A DNA stretch of 64,000 bases, taken from positions 206,456,271 through 206,520,270 of the forward strand of contig CM046875.1 of the NCBI GenBank assembly GCA_025667525.1, given 5' to 3'. The position numbers and the translations under genes were made by a program. The notes beneath the pieces were generated by a model, which saw nothing but the letters and a program-made list of their open reading frames with translations, was not told the DNA's origin and searched no databases. Within the stretch, counting starts at the first letter, position 1. Each line of letters opens with the position of its first letter. Below are positions 43,038 through 53,685 of the stretch, one piece after another. The stretch comes from Glebionis coronaria (taxonomy: Eukaryota > Streptophyta > Magnoliopsida > Asterales > Asteraceae).

Positions 43038-45995
43038 TTAAACAATCGTCAACGGATAATCCACGTCTGTGAGCATGAAAACCATATGACCAGATTCCAA
43101 CTCCAACATATGCACACCACATCCCGCATATAACTTCCATCGCTGAATAACCCATTGCATCTGATCCTTCCATATACCAGAAACAGGAGCATGAGGAGGT
43201 GCATCAAGCATCATCTTAAGATCAGCCCATACTCGCAGAACAGGCCAGGAAGACACAGCCATGGGATCAACAGGTATGCCGGTATCCACAAACCCATATA
43301 AAGCCATAAGATCCTTACGATCAGCCCAAGATAAAATACCCTGCAGACCCGAAGCTAACCGCACAGACCCATCACTAAGAGTAACTCGATGAGATACCGT
43401 ACCAGGAAGAGTCGTGGAACGCTCAAACGTCCAACCAGTAACATGTCCATTCCCCAAAGGCAAATCAGAGTCGCTGTCAGAAGCTGCATCAATTAGATTT
43501 TCAGGATCACGCTTCTCATAGGGGACCATCTTGCCACGTCTAACACGTCAAGCCGATTTCTACCGAAGCGAACGTCGAGGTGTGGGATCACTAGGAGAGG
43601 GTTCAACCTTTACCTTTACCTAAGCAGCAGCAGTGGGAGCAGGAGAAGTAGACTCATTAGTTTGCCCACCCAAGGGATCAACAGGAGCTGCACTAGATGA
43701 AGGAATAGGTTGAGAACCAGGAACTGGTGGTGATGGTGATGACATATCAGGTGTAGCAGTTGTGGTGGTTGTGGTAGCAAAGGTCGTGGTGGTAGCATGT
43801 GTGGTGGTGGTAGCAGGAGATGAAGAAGAAACCATAGGAGCAACCAAAGGAGTAGAGGTGGTACTAACTGTAGCAGCAACAAAAACCGATGAAATAGCAG
43901 CAGAACCAGGAGTAGGATCAGATGGAGGACCAGTAGTAACAGCAGGTGAAGAAGTGGTCACCACACGAGGAGAAGGACGATAGATAAATCGTTCCAGAAT
44001 TGGTGGGCTCTGATGCTTGACCATACGTTCATAGAGTGCTTTAAGTTCATCAAAAGACAAAGCCCGTACTCTGTCCCACTTCCAACCAGCTTGGAAATAA
44101 GCAGCTGATTGATACTTCACATATCGCTGCATCTGCTTTCGCTCCTCAGTTCTCGATAAAGGTCTATTCTTACGCTTCTCACGAAGCTGTGCAGCAAGCG
44201 CCAACTGATGCTTGCGCATCAACACCATGGCTCTAGGAATACAGTTATGCTCATCCACATCCGCACCCAGAAGATCAGTTAACTAGGAATAATCCCTGGT
44301 AAGAATAGTCAATACATGCATCCAATCACTATCATTCCTATGCATTGCATCATGCTGGACTTGTGCACGTCTCTGCTGTTGAAGCGCTTCCTCCTCAGCC
44401 CGAGCTGCTTCATCAATTTCGGCTTGCATCCGTTGAGCAGCCTCCTCACCCAACCTATCTTCCTCAAGCTGTCTGCGTGTATGCTTTCGAGGTGGTGATG
44501 GAGCATCAGTCATTGGGGCCTTCCCCTTTGGATCATGGGATGGACCAGCATTGGAACCAGCAGTAGGACCAGAAGCACCATCCATAGGAGTGGGACTAGC
44601 AGTAGGAGAAGGAACACTGGAGGAATTCGGAGGAACCGACAAATCATCATACAATTTATCAGTAAAGGCAGCCTTTGCCAACAAAGTCAAACCATCCTCA
44701 ACTCGCTCCTTAACCTCCTCATCAGAATCAGAGTGAACCACATGCTTCTTTCGGCGTCTTTGCTGAGTCTCCAAAGATTTGATGCGATCAGTCATAGGAA
44801 GAACAAACTCCCTAGTAAGTTTCCTGTGTTGTTTCAAATCAGCTTCCAAGGAAAGAATCCGCGCATGATACCTGTGCATAAGATCAAGTAACGACATAAG
44901 TGTAATAGGCTCCTCCGCCTGCCCACCAAGAGGACTTGGGTCAGGGAAGGCGTCATTAGAGCCCGAAGCAACAGATGGGTCAACATTAGGAGTACTAGCA
45001 CCAAAAGGCTTATCAGAAGAGTGTGGAGTATGACTAGGAGGTGGAGTCTCCACAAATGGAGACTTATGTGGTACTGAAGAAGGACCAGCCTTGGAAGTGG
45101 ATGGTCTGTCAACCACCACCTCCTCAACCAGCTCCTCCTCAACCCCATGAGAAGCACCACCAGCAGGAGCCTCCTCCTCCATAGGGTCATCATCAAGTTG
45201 AGGTTCATCCTCGGCTTGTTCAACCGGAGGAACAACAACATCAGGAGGACCCTGAGCCAGCCCCAACATGGCCTCAGAAAGGGGCCTCCACTCCCCGGTA
45301 AACCCATGGACCATATTATAATACACCTTGGCAGTAAGCTTAGAAGGCACATGCTCAGTCCTATCACGAGGAATGCAAACCAGTATTTGTTGTAAAAACC
45401 TAGGATACATAAGAAACTTCTTCCTAGAACCAGCACTAGATAGATTACTAACCATCCCCTCAAACAAATAACGAGAGAAATTAAAAACTCTACCCTGAGC
45501 TATGCAAATGAGACCAGTAGCCAAAGGAGTGGGGAAAGCATCCCAACTCCCAGACTTGGGACTTAAACAATGAATCAGAAAATGCACTAGAGGCTTCCAT
45601 TGGGGGGAGAACCTATTCTTCTGGAAGTTAAACTTCCCCACATGATTGTACCCTATAGCAACCATCCCCTCCAACACCTCCGCATTGGGGATGGAAATAA
45701 CCCCACCTTCATCCTGAAGATGAAGGGAAGATCGAATAGAAGCCTCAGACACCACGTATGAACGTCCATCTATGGTAGCATGGAGTTCTCGTGGACGACC
45801 AACCACAACCACAAGACGAGCAGATGCCCAAAACTGACGAATGACACTATCATAAATAGTGGGACAGACAGTAAAAGCATACCTTAGATTCGAAGCCTCA
45901 ATGAAGTCCAGAATGTCAGTAAAACCATCACGATGTGGACCATCTCCTAGATAGGCGACTTTGTTGTGAGCAGGTTGGTATAGCAGGGCAGCCAT
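43038..45995 (-). pseudogene. Element E extra ORF downstream of pol
   Basis: Starts ATG at 45995 (MAALLYQPAHNKVAYLG) and is one frame of about 985 codons to TAA at 43038, broken by TAG at 44283, TAG at 43620, TAG at 43560 and TGA at 43548. N-terminal conserved domain (FTDILDFIEASNLRYAF, IRQFWASARL, VVSEASIRSSLHL, about 330 aa), acidic and Ser/Pro-rich middle, a Gln/Arg/Glu-rich coiled-coil-like stretch (about 44345-44460), a basic block (REKRKNRPLSRTEERKQ), WDRVRALSFDELK, a low-complexity Thr/Ser/Pro tract, and a C-terminal domain ending GVHMLELESGH. Homologous to the D extra ORF. Function unknown; Asteraceae copia elements commonly carry such a protein. Confidence 0.88.
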
Positions 45996-46599
45996 GGATC
46001 TTGAGGAATTGAATGGAGGATGATTTTGGTTACGGTTGATAGAGTAGGATCGGTTTTGTGTGTGTTATGAGTGGAATGAATGAGTCAAGGGTGGATTGAC
46101 CATAAATAATGAAGGTAGTAACTGTTTATTGACCACTATTAATGGGGGGTTGCCCTTTCAAATTAGACAATTATTACATAGTAACCACTTGCCCCTTTTA
46201 ACATAATTTCCAATTTCCAATTTACCAAAGTTAAATAAGAGTGTAAATACCAGAATTGGAAGCGTTGACTAAAAGTCAAAGCGCACAATGGTCAGTACTA
46301 GAAGCAAAATGTGGTCAACAAAAGTCAATAAGAATGAACAGTGTCCCAGACCAGTACCAGAAGCCAATCATCACTTGACAAAGAAGGATTTTTAACCACC
46401 AGAAGCCAACCAATAATGACTAGAAGCCAGTCATGAAAGAATATAACCACCAGAAGTGAGCAAAATCCTCCACCAGGAGTAACACACACCACCAGAACCA
46501 ATGCAATATGTTGTTAAAATCTACCAATATGTTAGTCTGTGCAAAGTAATATGTACACGAAGCCTCCCCTTAGGCTTAGCCTCCCCTCAACCCTAGACC
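45996..46599 (-). other. Spacer between pol and extra ORF of E
   Basis: Non-coding. Contains several CCAGAAGC/CTAGAAGC-like motifs between 46298 and 46500, some at 21 or 42 bp spacing. A GGGGAGGC purine tract (minus strand) lies near 46565-46580. Confidence 0.6.
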
Positions 46600-48086
46600 T
46601 CAAGGATTGACCATCCCAATGTGAACCACTAAGTGGTTGAACCGAGGGCCATCAAATGCTTTTGTCAGCAAATCAGCAACATTATCATCCGTATGAACTT
46701 TAAGAACCTGTATCAACTTCTTCTCATTATCATCCCGTATAAAATGGTGCCTAATTTCAATATGCTTTGTTCGCTGATGAAAAACAAGATTCTTCACAAT
46801 GCAGATAGTACTTTGATTGTCAATAAAAATTTTGGTGTTCATAAAATTGAAACCATAATCCAACATTTGATTTTGGATCCATAAAACCTGTCCACAACAA
46901 CTAGCAGCAGCAACGTATTCAGCTTCTGTTGAAGAAGTAGCTACTATTGTCTGTTTCTTGCATTGCCATGAAATAAGTCGGCGACCCAAAAATTGACAAC
47001 CACCAGTAGTAGACTTTCTGTCATTATTAGCACCTGCATAGTCACTATCACTATATGCTTCTAGAACAAAAGGTGATTCTCTAGGATACCATAAACCCAG
47101 ATTAGGTTGAGCCTTGATATACTTGAAAATCTTCTTCACTGCATTCAAGTTCGAAACCGTTGGAGTCACCTGATGTCTAGAACAAGCACTTACTGCAAAC
47201 ATGATATCCGGACGTGATGTAGTCAAATACATAAGGGAGCCAATCATAGACCTGTACATGTGAACATTGACCAGGGGGTCTGGCTTATTCTTGAGTTTGA
47301 CTTTAGCAACTTCATAAGGAGTTACTGCTGGTCGAAGAGGATCCATGTCAAACTTCTGAAGAATCTCATGAACATATTTATCTTGACTGATGAAGATCTC
47401 ATCCGACTGTTGCTTGACTTGAAGACCAAGGAAGAAAGAAATCTCTCCCATCGCACTCATCTGAAATTCGCCTTTCATCAAGTGTTCAAACTCATCACAC
47501 CATTCCTTCCTAGTAGAACCAAAGATAATGTCGTCCACATAAACCTGAACAAGGATAATGTCCTTGGTATTCCTCCTAAGAAATAGTGTTTTGTCAATAG
47601 TACCTCTTTTATAGCCATTCTTTAACAAGAAAGTTGAAAGACGCTCATACCAAGCTCTAGGAGCCTGATGTAATCCATAAAGAGCCTTGACCACCTTGTA
47701 AACTTTCTTGGGATGAAGTGGATCTACAAAGCCCTTAGGTTGAGTGACATACACCTCCTCATCAATTTTTCCATAGAGAAATGCACTCTTGACATCCATC
47801 TGAAACACCGTAAAGCCCACATAAGAAGCAAAATCCAAAAACAGACGAATGGCCTCAATCCTTGCAACCGGAGCAAAAACTTCAGTGTAGTCAATGCCCT
47901 CAATTTGAGTGTGGCCCTGTGCAACAAGCCTAGCTTTATTCCTTATGACAATTCCTCGTACATCCTTCTTGTTCTTGTTAATCCATTTGGTATTGATTAC
48001 TGTCTTTCCATCTGGTAAGTCAACCAGAACCCAAACATTCTGAAACAAGAATTGCTGCATTTCCTCCTGCATAGCCTCCACCAAAA
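46600..48086 (-). pseudogene. pol: Element E reverse transcriptase and RNase H
   Basis: An uninterrupted 490-codon stretch from the RT N-terminus ([12 protein letters not shown]) to the end of pol (HIGMVNP). RT motifs: [47 protein letters not shown]. RNase [34 protein letters not shown]. Catalytic residues are intact, unlike D. It has no start of its own because the upstream integrase is deleted and the preceding protease is in another frame. Confidence 0.94.
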
Positions 48087-48202
48087 TAGACCTTGCCGCC
48101 TTGAAATGGTACAAAGTTAGAGAGATGACTTTTATTTCCTATCATGCTTCTAGAGCAACCACTATCAACAATGCCTAAACTAGGATCTTGGTATGGAGTA
48201 AC
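48073..48202 (-). pseudogene. pol: Element E protease remnant
   Basis: VTPYQDPSLGIVDSGCSRSM is legible on the minus strand, with the active-site DSG at about 48155-48169, followed by FVPFQGGKV and then a jump into RT. Copia proteases usually run on for about 60 residues into integrase; here the integrase is absent. Confidence 0.85.
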
Positions 48203-48257
48203 CTACAATAACAAGATAATAAAAATGCAAAAGTTAGTGTCTTAAGGGGACCCAAAC
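48203..48257 (-). other. Possible 55-nt intron before the E protease
   Basis: Minus strand: GTTTGGG donor-like start, CACTAAC branch-like motif (48233-48239), long T-rich tract and TTATTGTAG acceptor. Skipping it fuses PEK to VTPY in frame, and otherwise a stop follows. The donor is weak. Confidence 0.4.
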
Positions 48258-50945
48258 CTTTTCAGGTTTGAGCATGCCTTGTGGATCTTTAGGAGAGAGC
48301 CAAGAATATTGATAAGATCCACCATTGTTCCTTGGTTGCCTATGCATCATATGGGTATTATTGTTTGACCAAGAACAACCTGCTGAGGGCTTAACATCAG
48401 TTCCCAAACCTCCCAAACCAAAATACATGTGGTCAAAAGTATGTGGATAAATTGGATTAAAATTTTGTAAATAGTTACTAGTGGTTCTATTTGTTGTTAA
48501 TCCAATGTTTCTCCAATGATCAGAAGGTAATGGAGAGGATCTGCTAGAAGAAGAAAACGATTGAGCACTAGGATTGAGTCTTCTAGAAGTATATGTGGCA
48601 GCTCCTGGTGGACCAGGAGCAGGAAATGCTTGATTAACAGAGGCATGTGTGTCATAAAAATCACAATCTTTAATCAAATGAAATGCACTTCCACAAAACA
48701 AAACATGTTTTAATAGACCTTTTATTAGAATGACTTTGTTTCATACTGCTACCTTTATTACACACAATTCTAGGAGAAACATTCTTCTTAGGACTCAATA
48801 AACTAGGACCAGACACACTTGACTTAAAAGCAAATCTTTCTTCACACATCCTAGCACCAGTACCAGCATGATCATTCAACTTGGAACTTGTAGGTCTTGA
48901 CTCTTCACTTGAACCACTTGATGCAGAGTCACTGGCTTTGTCACTGAAAGTACACGAGACAAATTCATTAGAATTAGTAGAACTTTTTGGGGACTCATGC
49001 ATCTGTGATCCATCCAAGTCATTATGCCTAGAAGTGGGCATGAAAGTTCCAGTAAGAGGGGGAGGGACAGCATGCATTTCTACTGCTGTTTAAACCTATT
49101 GTACCTAGGTTCTCCCTCTTCCTCTTTATCGGCATCAAAGACACTCGAAAAAGATAAATCAAACACATCTTTTGAATCGATATATTTATCAAATCCTAAC
49201 CCTCGTTTAGTCCTACCAGACATGCTACTATCAATTAATTTTGAAAGATTTTTAGGTGCCTTTTGCCATTTTTCAAATCTCAACATTGTAGCATCTAATC
49301 TTTCTTGCATCTCCTGTTTTTCTTTTATACTGGCATCTTTTACCTTTTCTGTATATTTAAGCATATTAGTTGTGTGTTCTAAATCGATGCTCAGAATCCT
49401 AAATTTATCCTCATACTCACGTTGAGTATCTTGTAGCAACCTCTTTTGTTGTTCCAATGTGTTTAATGAAGCCTTATAGGCTTGAACCTCTAAAAAGTAT
49501 TTATCATTCTGTTCATTTACTTCATTAAATTGGGACAACAATTCTGAGTATTTATCATGACAACCAAGAGGACAATGTTGTACCTGAGGTGAGATGCCCA
49601 TTAGAGCAAACTCGTCTGCTTCTTCTGCATCAGATAGATTTCCAGCAATCATTGCAAACACGTCAGTCGAGGATTCAGCTGATTCCAAAGTGGTAGTCTG
49701 ATGATCATTCCAGTTGACCATAGAGTCAACAGATACCAATGCCTTCTTGTCATCTTTTACCTCCTGAACCTTGAAAGCTGGGTAACTGCTCTTCTCCTGG
49801 TCATTCTTGCTAGTGGATTCCCTTGCAAAGTGACCTTGTTGCTGACAGTTATAACATCAAACCTTGCTCCTGTCGAATCTTGCTGAGTCCCGGGGGTTGT
49901 AATTGAATTTTCGACCTGCTTTCTTCTCAAACTTGTGAACCCTAAGAGTGAGCAAGGCCATCTTCCATTTAAGATCCATTTCATCCAGGTCAAGTTTATC
50001 GACCTGTTTGATGTCATCAAAAGCAAGTTGTTGTTGAGCATCAACATCAGCCACAAAAGAATGAAGAACGGCTTCTACCATACTACCAGACTTGGCAGTA
50101 GGATCAGGAGCAGAAGTATGCTGAACGGTATGTTGAGAGGACACATTATTTCTTGGGCTGCTAGCATATGACATGGGACTGGATGCCATAGAACTCACAA
50201 AGGCAGAATTAGCAGGAGTGGGAAAAGAATCACTTGAATATCCTCTCACATGAGGTTCAAAAGTTTTGAGCTTATGAAATAGATCATCAAAATTGAGATA
50301 GTCAAGCCCACCTTTTGCTTTGAGAGAGATTACCACATGATTCCATGAGTAGGGTAAGGCTCTAAGAAACCTTGCATTAATATCCGCATCGTCAGGCTTT
50401 GAACGAAGTTGATTCAATTGGCTCAATATCTTTTGGAACCTGTCATACCCTTGATGTAAACCTTCAGTTTCTGAGATTTTGAATTCTGTGAATTCATCTG
50501 TAAGCATGGATCTTCGCATTTTCTTTGACTCCTCATTCCCACCAAACCTTGCTTTCATACCATTCCAGATCTCTCTGGCATCATCCAAATGGTAGAAGTC
50601 ACCCATGTGATCATCAAGAAGAGATTGAAGCAAAATAGTTTTTGCTTTGACCTCCTTCTGAATAGCTATGATTTCTTCATGAGATTTAGGGTCAAGAAGA
50701 GTAATATTACCATTCTTGTCTCTTCCAGTTAGCTTCTTATTGTTTCCATTCAGAATAACCTTCCAAAGGTCTTGATCAGTATTGGTGATCCACCATTCCA
50801 TCTTCATTTCCCAACTATCATTTTCGTCCTTTTTCAGAATAGGGAATTTACCATTAGTGTTGGAAACCGTAGAAACGATCTGATGAGGTTGCACAATTTT
50901 AGGAGTGTTGTCTTCTCCAGTTTGAGTAGAAGTTGAGGCAGACAT
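48234..50945 (-). pseudogene. gag: Element E gag and gag-pol linker
   Basis: Start ATG at 50945 (MSASTSTQTGEDN). UBN2-type copia Gag over about 330 residues (WEMKMEWWI, AREIWNGMKARFGG, LPYSWNHVV). A TGA at 49857 falls just before the zinc knuckle CYNCQQQGHFARES, whose last Cys is Ser. Open again to 49080, with a coiled-coil linker, then a frameshift near 49085. A second knuckle (CFV, then CGSAFHLIKDC) is split by a one-base insertion near 48700. Ends at the stop at 48234. Confidence 0.9.
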
Positions 50946-51004
50946 GATTAAACAAAAATGTCAGTAAAAGAAAACTTGATTCTTCTTGTATAGAGACCCT
51001 CCCA

Positions 51005-51017
51005 GTCTCTGATACCA
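51005..51017 (-). other. Primer-binding site of E (initiator tRNA-Met)
   Basis: Minus strand TGGTATCAGAGAC, two bases from the 5' LTR. Confidence 0.9.
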
Positions 51018-51019
51018 CT

Positions 51020-51485
51020 TGTTAAGTCTACTAGATGTAGATCTTGCAGCCTGTCAGGAACGGTGAATGACTTCTGTAATCACAAGTCAATCCACAGAGA
51101 GACTCTATACACAATGTGAATGCAGAATACAAATATAATAAAGAAGAACAGAATAACTATAAAGACTTGATCCTTTCTAAGGATTTCTAATATTGATAAT
51201 GACTAGAACTGTGTTTAAATGAAGGTGTGTCTAACCCTTCTGCCTAAGGTTCCTTTTATATTACAAGGAAACCCTAATACAGCATTAAACAAAACGTGTA
51301 AAACTGATATGCATATCCTTTCCTAACATATCTCATGCATATCCTAACAGAATAATAAATAAATACTAAAGTTTGACTTTGACCAGGACCAGGAACACGA
51401 CTTGCTCCTACTACTACTAGGACCAGGAGGAACTACATACCTCCTAGTCTACCTATTACATTTAACTATTACAATGGTCCTAACA
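51020..51485 (-). repeat. 5' LTR of element E
   Basis: 466 bp; TATAAAAG on the minus strand at 51253-51260 is the likely TATA box. Followed on the plus strand by the GTTCT duplication (51486-51490). Confidence 0.95.
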
Positions 51486-53685
51486 GTTCTGGTTAGACAA
51501 TGTGGCATTCTTAGGTCACATTGTATCAGTAGAAGGAATCACTATGGATTCAGCGAAGGTTGAGGCCATTACTAAGTGGCCAAGGCCGACATCAGCGACG
51601 GAAGTCCGCAGTTTCTTAGGCTTAGCTGGCTATTTCCGTAGGTTCGTGGAGAAATTTTCCCGCTTAGCACTACCATTGACCAGACTGATGCGGAAAAGGG
51701 AGAAATTCGTCTGGACTGAAGAACGAGAGAAGAGCTTTGAAGACCTGAAGCAGAAGCTAGTATCTGCACCTATTCTTACTCTCCCATCTGGTACGGGTGT
51801 ATTTCAAATCTACAGTGATGCATCGGGGAAGGGACTTGGCTGTGTTCTCATGCAACATGGGAAAGTGATCGCGTACGCTTCACGGCAGCTTAAGCCTTAT
51901 GAATAAAATTACCCCACGCATGACTTGGAACTTGCTACAGTCGTGTTTGCATTGAAGATATGGAGGCACTACTTATATGGATAATCATGTGACATTTTCA
52001 CGGACCACAAGAGCTTGAAGTATATCTTCATTCAACGTGAATTGAACATGAGGTAGAGGATATGGTTAGAGCTGTTGAAGGATTATGACATTAATCTACA
52101 ATATCATCCCGGAAAGGCAAATGTAGTAGCAGATGCTCTTAGCAGGAAGTCCAGAATGATCAACGACATTAAAATTAAAGAGGAAATCATAAGAGACTTA
52201 GAGCGACTAGACATCAAGATCATGGTACGTGGACAACACGATTACTGGGCTAACCTTAGAGTAGAACCCGAGTTACTCTCTAAGATCAAGGAAGCTCAAA
52301 AGGATGACGGAGAAATCTGGGCGATTGTACAGAATTTGGAGAAACAGACAGAATTCAGAGTAGATGCAGATGGTATCGTATGGTAGGGCACGAGACTTTG
52401 TGTTCGTGATGACCAAGAACTCCGGGAAGCCTTGTTAGCTGAAGCTCATAGCTTCCCATTCTCTATACATCCTGGTTCGACTAAGAAGTACCATGACATC
52501 AAGCAGTACTTTTGGTGGAGTGGTATGAAACAAGATGTAGCCACTTACGTCTCCAAATGTCTTACCTGCCAGCAGGTTAAGATCGAGCATCAACGATCTG
52601 GCGGTCTCCTTCAACCGTTAGATATTCCAGAGTGGAAGTGGGACAAAATCACCATGGATTTTGTTACTGGTCTTCCGCCAACCAAGAGGAAGCACGATGC
52701 AATTTGGTTTATCATAGATCGACTTACCAAATCAGCTCATTTCTTACCGATCCGCAAGGAAGATCCGGTAAGTAAACTCGCCGATATGTATAGAAGAGAG
52801 ATCATGAGACTCCATGGTGCACCATCCAGCATCGTCTCATACAGAGATCATCGATTTACTTCGCGCTTTTGGAAGAGTCTACAGAAAGCTTGGGGTACAC
52901 AACTTAAGCTTAGCACGGCCTTTCATCCTCAAACGGACGGACAGTCGGAACGAACCATTCAGACATTGGAAGATATGTTGAGGTCATGTGCGTTGGAATG
53001 GACGGGTGATTGGGACGATTACATCTGTTTGGTAGAGTTTGCATACAACAACAGTTGGCACGCAAGTATCAAGTGTGCTCCTTTTGAGATGTTGTATGGC
53101 AGAAAGTGTCGCGCCCCAATCTGTTGGGATCAGGTTGGCGAGCGAACACTTGAAGGACCAGAAATCATAGAGATGACCAATGAAAGATCGCAGTAGCTAA
53201 GCAGAAACTTCAGGAAGCACGGTCACGACAGAAGAGTTACGCCGATAAGCATCGTCGGGACATACATTTTAACGTAGGAGATCACGTCTTCCTTAAGGTT
53301 TCGCCAGCACGTGGTGTTAGACGCTTCGGGATCAAAGGGAAGCTCAGTCCTCGTTTCATCGGACCGTTTGATATCATTGAATGAGTCGGTGAAGTATCTT
53401 ACCTATTGGCGTTACCTCCACAGCTTTCGCATGTGCACAATGTGTTTCATGTGTCCTTACTCAGAGAGTACCAGTATCATCCCCTTCACATGGTTCAGTA
53501 TCCACTGGAACAGATACGTGAAGATCTCACTTTTATAAAAGAACCCGAACGAGTTCTTAACAGACAAGAACGAGTCATGAGAAGGAAGACGATTCCATTC
53601 GTCAAAATCCTATGGAGGGATGATACCGAGCGGGAAGCCACTTGGGAAACAGAGGAGTCTATCCGGGCTTCTTACCCTCATTTCA
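51486..53685 (+). pseudogene. pol: Element F pol, right part (RT end, RNase H, integrase, chromodomain)
   Basis: Resumes at [14 protein letters not shown] thumb and RNase H ([23 protein letters not shown]), integrase zinc finger (IHPGSTKKYH, CLTCQQVK near 52560), catalytic core MDFVTGLP (about 52655), YRDHRFTS, and [14 protein letters not shown]; then the C-terminal GPFDII block and a chromodomain (VKILWRDDTEREATWETEESIRASYPH cut into parts near 53600-53680). Stops at 51904, about 51979, about 52054, 52384 and about 53382; frameshift near 53184. G inserts directly after PHF, so the last codons may be missing. Confidence 0.92.

Larger units (their letters stand above)
41491..51485 (-). mobile_element. 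Element E: Ty1/copia retrotransposon with extra 3' ORF, integrase deleted
   Basis: 9995 bp, minus strand, 466 bp LTRs differing at seven positions by eye, GTTCT duplication, initiator tRNA-Met primer site, polypurine tract. Order on the minus strand: gag, protease remnant, RT-RNase H, spacer, extra ORF, 3' UTR with tandem repeats. The integrase is missing. Inserted in pol of F. Confidence 0.96.
35408..53685 (+). mobile_element. Element F: chromodomain Ty3/gypsy element (Tekay-like), 3' end outside window
   Basis: 5' LTR 35408-38477 (TGTAA / TTACA ends), initiator tRNA-Met primer site, gag with intron-like interruptions, and pol with a C-terminal chromodomain. Inserted in C; split by E at 41491-51485 and entered at its pol end by G at 53686. 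The 3' UTR and 3' LTR should lie to the right of G. Heavily mutated. Confidence 0.9.

Noticed and set aside
43616..43882. Leu-rich minus-strand ORF and its Val-rich plus-strand counterpart (43762-43983)
   Set aside because: Out-of-frame readings of the Thr/Ser/Pro low-complexity part of the E extra ORF.
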